Origin: Deefgea piscis
GTDB taxonomy: Bacteria; Pseudomonadota; Gammaproteobacteria; Burkholderiales; Chitinibacteraceae
Length of the DNA stretch: 64,000 bases
Assembly (NCBI RefSeq): GCF_019665785.1
Contig: NZ_CP081149.1
Coordinates: 2,666,001-2,730,000 of the forward strand
Reading direction: 5' to 3'
The first letter of the stretch is position 1. Every line of letters begins with the position of its first letter. The translations under genes were made by a program, and so were the position numbers. This document shows, piece after piece, positions 60,660 to 64,000 of this stretch. Below the pieces are notes generated by a model. It did no database searches, was not told where the DNA came from, and saw only the letters and a program-made list of their open reading frames with translations.

Positions 60660-63242
60660 ATGCGTTTTGACAAACTCACCACCAAATTCCAACAGGCATT
60701 GGCTGATGCACAAAGCATCGCCAACCTGAACGACAATGCTTATATCGAACCACAACATTTACTGCTGGCGCTACTGAATGACACCGATTCAGGTACCGCC
60801 GCACTACTGGCACGCGCCGGTGTTAATGTGCAACCGCTACACAGCGCGCTCGATGGCTCGCTTGCGCGTATCGCCAAAGTATCCGGTGGCGATAGCGATC
60901 TCACCGTTGGCAAAGACCTGACTCGCTTATTGAATCAAACCGATAAAGCAGCGATGCAACGCGGCGATCAATTTATTTCTAGCGATTTATTTTTGCTCGC
61001 GCTGTGTGACGACAAAGGCGAAGCCGCTCGCCTGCTCAAAGACCATGGCGGCAATAAAGCAGCGATTCAAGCGGCCGTGGATGCCGTTCGCGGCGGCAAC
61101 GGTGTGGATAATCCCGAGGCCGATCAACAGCGTGAAGCACTGAATAAATACTGCCTTGATTTAACTGAACGCGCTCGGCAAGGCAAGCTTGATCCAGTGA
61201 TTGGTCGCGACGATGAAATCCGCCGCGCAATCCAAGTGTTGCAACGCCGTACCAAAAACAACCCGGTCCTCATTGGTGAGCCGGGCGTGGGTAAAACCGC
61301 GATTGTTGAAGGCTTGGCGCAGCGCATTATCAATGGCGAAGTACCAGAATCGCTTAAAGGTAAGCGGGTATTGGCTTTGGATCTAGCTTCTCTCTTGGCT
61401 GGCGCTAAATACCGGGGTGAATTTGAAGAACGCCTCAAAGCGGTGCTCGGTGAACTGGAAAAAGAAGCCGGCCAAGTTATCGTCTTTATTGATGAATTAC
61501 ATACGCTGGTTGGCGCCGGTAAAGCCGAAGGCGCGATGGATGCTGGCAATATGCTCAAGCCCGCCCTAGCGCGCGGCGAATTGCATTGCCTTGGCGCGAC
61601 GACGCTGGATGAATACCGCAAATACATTGAAAAAGACGCGGCACTTGAGCGGCGTTTCCAAAAAGTACTGGTGGGCGAACCGAGTGTTGAAGCCACCATT
61701 GCGATTTTGCGCGGCTTGCAAGAAAAGTACGAAATCCATCACGGTGTTGAAATCACCGATCCGGCGATTGTGGAGGCGGCGGAATTGTCGCACCGCTACA
61801 TCACCGACCGCTTCTTGCCAGATAAAGCCATCGACTTGATCGACGAAGCTGCGGCCAAAATCAAGATGGAGATCGACTCTAAGCCCGAAGTGATGGACAA
61901 ACTCGATCGGCGGATTATTCAGCTCAAAATCGAGCGTGAAGCGGTTAAACGCGAAAAAGACGAGGCCAGTAAAAAACGCTTGGCGCTCATCGAGGAAGAA
62001 ATTGCGCAATTGGGCAAAGACTATTCTGATCTCGATGAAATTTGGAAAGCCGAAAAAGCCAGCGTGCTGGGCACTCAAGCGATTCGCGAAGAAATCGAGC
62101 ACGTTAAAACCGCAATGGAAACCGCTCGCCGCGCCGGCGAGTGGGATAAAGCATCCGAATTGCAATACGGTGAATTGCCGCAGCTCGAAGCCAAGCTCAA
62201 AGCGGCAGAAACCAGCGAAAACGCCAGCGAAACCGCAGGTAAAACTCGGCTATTACGCACCCAAGTTGGCGCTGAAGAAATCGCCGAAGTCGTTAGCCGC
62301 GCTACCGGTATTCCGGTGAGCAAAATGCTGCAAGGCGAACGTGAAAAACTGCTGCATATGGAAGCCGTCTTGCACCAACGCGTGGTCGGCCAAGACGAAG
62401 CGGTGCGCTTGGTGTCTGATGCGATCCGTCGTTCACGCGCTGGCCTTGGCGACCCGAATCGCCCTTATGGCTCATTCCTATTTTTGGGGCCAACTGGCGT
62501 GGGTAAAACCGAGCTGTGCAAAACGCTGGCGAATTATTTATTTGATTCCGAAGACCATATGATACGCATCGATATGAGCGAATTTATGGAGAAACACTCG
62601 GTAGCGCGTTTGATTGGTGCGCCACCGGGCTATGTCGGCTACGAGGAAGGCGGCTACCTCACCGAGCTGGTACGGCGTAAACCGTATAGCGTGATTTTGC
62701 TCGACGAGGTCGAAAAAGCGCATCCCGACGTATTTAATATTTTGCTGCAAGTATTGGATGATGGCCGCTTAACTGATGGACAAGGTCGCACGGTAGACTT
62801 TAGAAATACCGTGGTGATTATGACGTCCAACTTGGGGAGCGATCATATCCAGCGCTTGGCCGATGCGGACTATCAAATCATTAAAATGGCGGTGATGGCT
62901 GAGGTTAAAACGCATTTCCGCCCTGAGTTTATTAACCGAATCGACGAAGTGGTGGTGTTCCATGGTTTGGGCCAAGCACAAATTCGCCACATCGCGCGCA
63001 TTCAGCTCGATAAGCTCAGCCAGCGTTTGGCACAAATGGAAATCGGCCTCACGGTGTCCGATGCTGCGCTTGATTTGATCGCCGAAGCGGGCTTTGATCC
63101 GGTGTATGGCGCAAGGCCATTAAAACGCGCCATCCAAAGTGAGCTGGAAAACGTTTTGGCCAAACGGCTACTCAATGGTGATTTTGCCGCGAAAGACACC
63201 ATTCATGTCGACGCCAAAGACGGCATGATGCATTTTGAGTAA
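60660..63242 (+). CDS. clpB: ATP-dependent disaggregase ClpB
   Basis: 860 aa, full length. Clp-N domain (1-150), first AAA+ module with Walker A GEPGVGKT (about residue 206), coiled-coil M domain (about 410-525), second AAA+ module with GPTGVGKT (about residue 605) and the C-terminal D2-small domain. Works with DnaK to dissolve protein aggregates. Ribosome site GGAG at 8-nt spacing. About 250 bases precede the gene, in which I could not find a convincing sigma-32 promoter. Confidence 0.97.
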   Translation: MRFDKLTTKFQQALADAQSIANLNDNAYIEPQHLLLALLNDTDSGTAALLARAGVNVQPLHSALDGSLARIAKVSGGDSDLTVGKDLTRLLNQTDKAAMQRGDQFISSDLFLLALCDDKGEAARLLKDHGGNKAAIQAAVDAVRGGNGVDNPEADQQREALNKYCLDLTERARQGKLDPVIGRDDEIRRAIQVLQRRTKNNPVLIGEPGVGKTAIVEGLAQRIINGEVPESLKGKRVLALDLASLLAGAKYRGEFEERLKAVLGELEKEAGQVIVFIDELHTLVGAGKAEGAMDAGNMLKPALARGELHCLGATTLDEYRKYIEKDAALERRFQKVLVGEPSVEATIAILRGLQEKYEIHHGVEITDPAIVEAAELSHRYITDRFLPDKAIDLIDEAAAKIKMEIDSKPEVMDKLDRRIIQLKIEREAVKREKDEASKKRLALIEEEIAQLGKDYSDLDEIWKAEKASVLGTQAIREEIEHVKTAMETARRAGEWDKASELQYGELPQLEAKLKAAETSENASETAGKTRLLRTQVGAEEIAEVVSRATGIPVSKMLQGEREKLLHMEAVLHQRVVGQDEAVRLVSDAIRRSRAGLGDPNRPYGSFLFLGPTGVGKTELCKTLANYLFDSEDHMIRIDMSEFMEKHSVARLIGAPPGYVGYEEGGYLTELVRRKPYSVILLDEVEKAHPDVFNILLQVLDDGRLTDGQGRTVDFRNTVVIMTSNLGSDHIQRLADADYQIIKMAVMAEVKTHFRPEFINRIDEVVVFHGLGQAQIRHIARIQLDKLSQRLAQMEIGLTVSDAALDLIAEAGFDPVYGARPLKRAIQSELENVLAKRLLNGDFAAKDTIHVDAKDGMMHFE

Positions 63243-63372
63243 ATGGGCAAAAGTATTCTGGCTGCGTTGCCTCGTCTTGTCGGACGAAAGTACTGCCGGT
63301 GGCGTTAACGTTTTGCCATAGCACTTTTGCACTGATACTGCCTTAAGTTGCACGTCGCCTTCCCCGACAAAC

Positions 63373-63407
63373 AAAAAGCCATTCCGAATCTCGGAATGGC
63401 TTTTTTT
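63373..63407. terminator. Bidirectional terminator between clpB and yjfB
   Basis: AAAAAGCCATTCCGA, loop ATC, TCGGAATGGCTTTTTTT: an 11-bp stem plus A and T runs. Element copy 11 begins directly after the T run. Confidence 0.92.
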
Positions 63408-63456
63408 ATGTATAGGCACAGAGCCTATTCATTAATTCGCTTAGACAGATATACCC
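63408..63456. repeat. 49-bp GGGTAT element, copy 11
   Basis: Starts ATGTATA and ends TATACCC, 49 bp, with AGAGCC at positions 13-18. Its last base is the final base of the yjfB stop codon, and its first base follows the terminator T run. Confidence 0.65.
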
Positions 63457-63638
63457 TAAGCTTTTACATCTACATTTTGCCCCAAATGCGCAGGATTAAC
63501 GGTCGCTGGCTGCGGAATCGCTTGCAGCAAGCTGAGCGTACTTTGCGCCTGCAGATCCAAACTTTTGCGCAGCATCACCAATGGAACTGGATTGTTGGCG
63601 CTGGCACTACTGGCTGCATTCACCATGCTGTCACTCAT
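63456..63638 (-). CDS. YjfB family putative motility protein
   Basis: 60 aa. Matches the YjfB pattern: PVPLVMLRKSLDLQAQSTLSLLQ followed by NPAHLGQNVDVKA at the C-terminus, which is the family hallmark. The role is unclear and the family name refers to a putative link with motility. The start is preceded by AGGGG at 7 nt. Confidence 0.85.
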   Translation of the reverse strand: MSDSMVNAASSASANNPVPLVMLRKSLDLQAQSTLSLLQAIPQPATVNPAHLGQNVDVKA

Positions 63639-63740
63639 TACAACACCCCTTTTTTGCCATAACGGTTATTTTATCGGCCTTATTCACGCTTAATGAAGGG
63701 TAGCAGCCTGAATCAGCGCAAGAAATGATAAAATGCGCGA

Positions 63741-64000
63741 ATGAACGCACCTGCCTATATCCATCTTCGCCTCCATTCCGAGTTTTCAGTTTCTGACGGC
63801 ATCGTTCGTCTGGATGACGCCGTTAAACGCGCCAAAGCCGACAAAATGCCGGCGCTTGGCATGTCGGATTTAATGAATCTATTTGGTCTGGTGAAGCATT
63901 ACAAAGCCTGCCGCAATGCGGGGATTAAACCGATTATCGGCTTGGATGCGTGGATCGAAAACCCAGATAACCGCGACAAACCATTTCGCACGCTGCTGAT
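63741..64000 (+). CDS. dnaE: DNA polymerase III alpha subunit, N-terminal part (runs off the window)
   Basis: First 86 codons of the replicative polymerase. The PHP domain begins AYIHLRLHSEFSVSDGIVRL with the metal-binding H-x-H-x-E-x-S pattern altered to HLRLHSEFS, as in other DnaE proteins, and continues with MPALGMSDLMNLFGLVKHYKAC. A -10-like GATAAAAT lies about 15 nt upstream. The gene is cut at position 64000. Confidence 0.95.
   Translation, partial: MNAPAYIHLRLHSEFSVSDGIVRLDDAVKRAKADKMPALGMSDLMNLFGLVKHYKACRNAGIKPIIGLDAWIENPDNRDKPFRTLL

Overview
The window is chromosomal DNA of a betaproteobacterium, most likely in the Neisseriales (Chitinibacteraceae-like: Deefgea/Chitinibacter relatives). 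The call rests on the classic betaproteobacterial block ndk-rlmN-pilF-rodZ-ispG-hisS-yfgM-bamB-der-hfq-hflX-hflK-hflC-(DUF2065)-hisZ-purA, the fmdB-DUF502-aspS group, and a type IV pilus minor pilin carrying a chitin-binding-like tail. The genus is an inference.

Layout. 1-764: 5' end of a 16S rRNA gene on the minus strand with its leader (boxA) and a strong rrn promoter. 765-8283: RIO kinase, NSS-type Na+ symporter, glycine-zipper lipoprotein, alaS, an LD-carboxypeptidase and a DUF1653 gene. 8489-24064: a long minus-strand housekeeping block from ndk to purA (translation, cell envelope, isoprenoids, purines, histidine regulation, Hfq/Hfl), with a decayed DUF2065 gene between hflC and hisZ. 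24333-31029: SPOR protein, an oxyR gene split by a complete IS903-like element, dsbB, patatin, an AT-rich orphan gene and a diguanylate cyclase. 31296-38056: guaB, phosphate transporter pit, an IS110-family element with a candidate bridge RNA, and an autotransporter-like outer-membrane protein. 38762-53028: aspS/DUF502/fmdB, an orphan PhnD-like protein, a small basic protein, a K+ channel, a hydroxyacid dehydrogenase, divergent argP/lysA, gltS and a sensor/diguanylate cyclase pair. 53093-64000: tsaC, an AT-rich five-gene pilin operon, an Orn/Lys/Arg decarboxylase, clpB, yjfB and the start of dnaE.

The main unexpected signal lies between the genes: eleven copies of an exactly 49-bp element with inverted ends (GGGTAT ... 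ATACCC). Six copies have perfect six-base termini at both ends. All eleven share GTAT at positions 3-6 and ATACC at 44-48. Five also share AGCC at positions 15-18. The copies are spread over the whole window, always outside genes, and five lie within 4 bases of a stop codon. I do not recognise this as a described repeat family.

Other notable points are a minor pilin ending in a CBM5/12-like domain in an operon without pilY1, the recent-looking and reversible interruption of the peroxide regulator oxyR, and the structured RNA candidate upstream of the IS110 recombinase.
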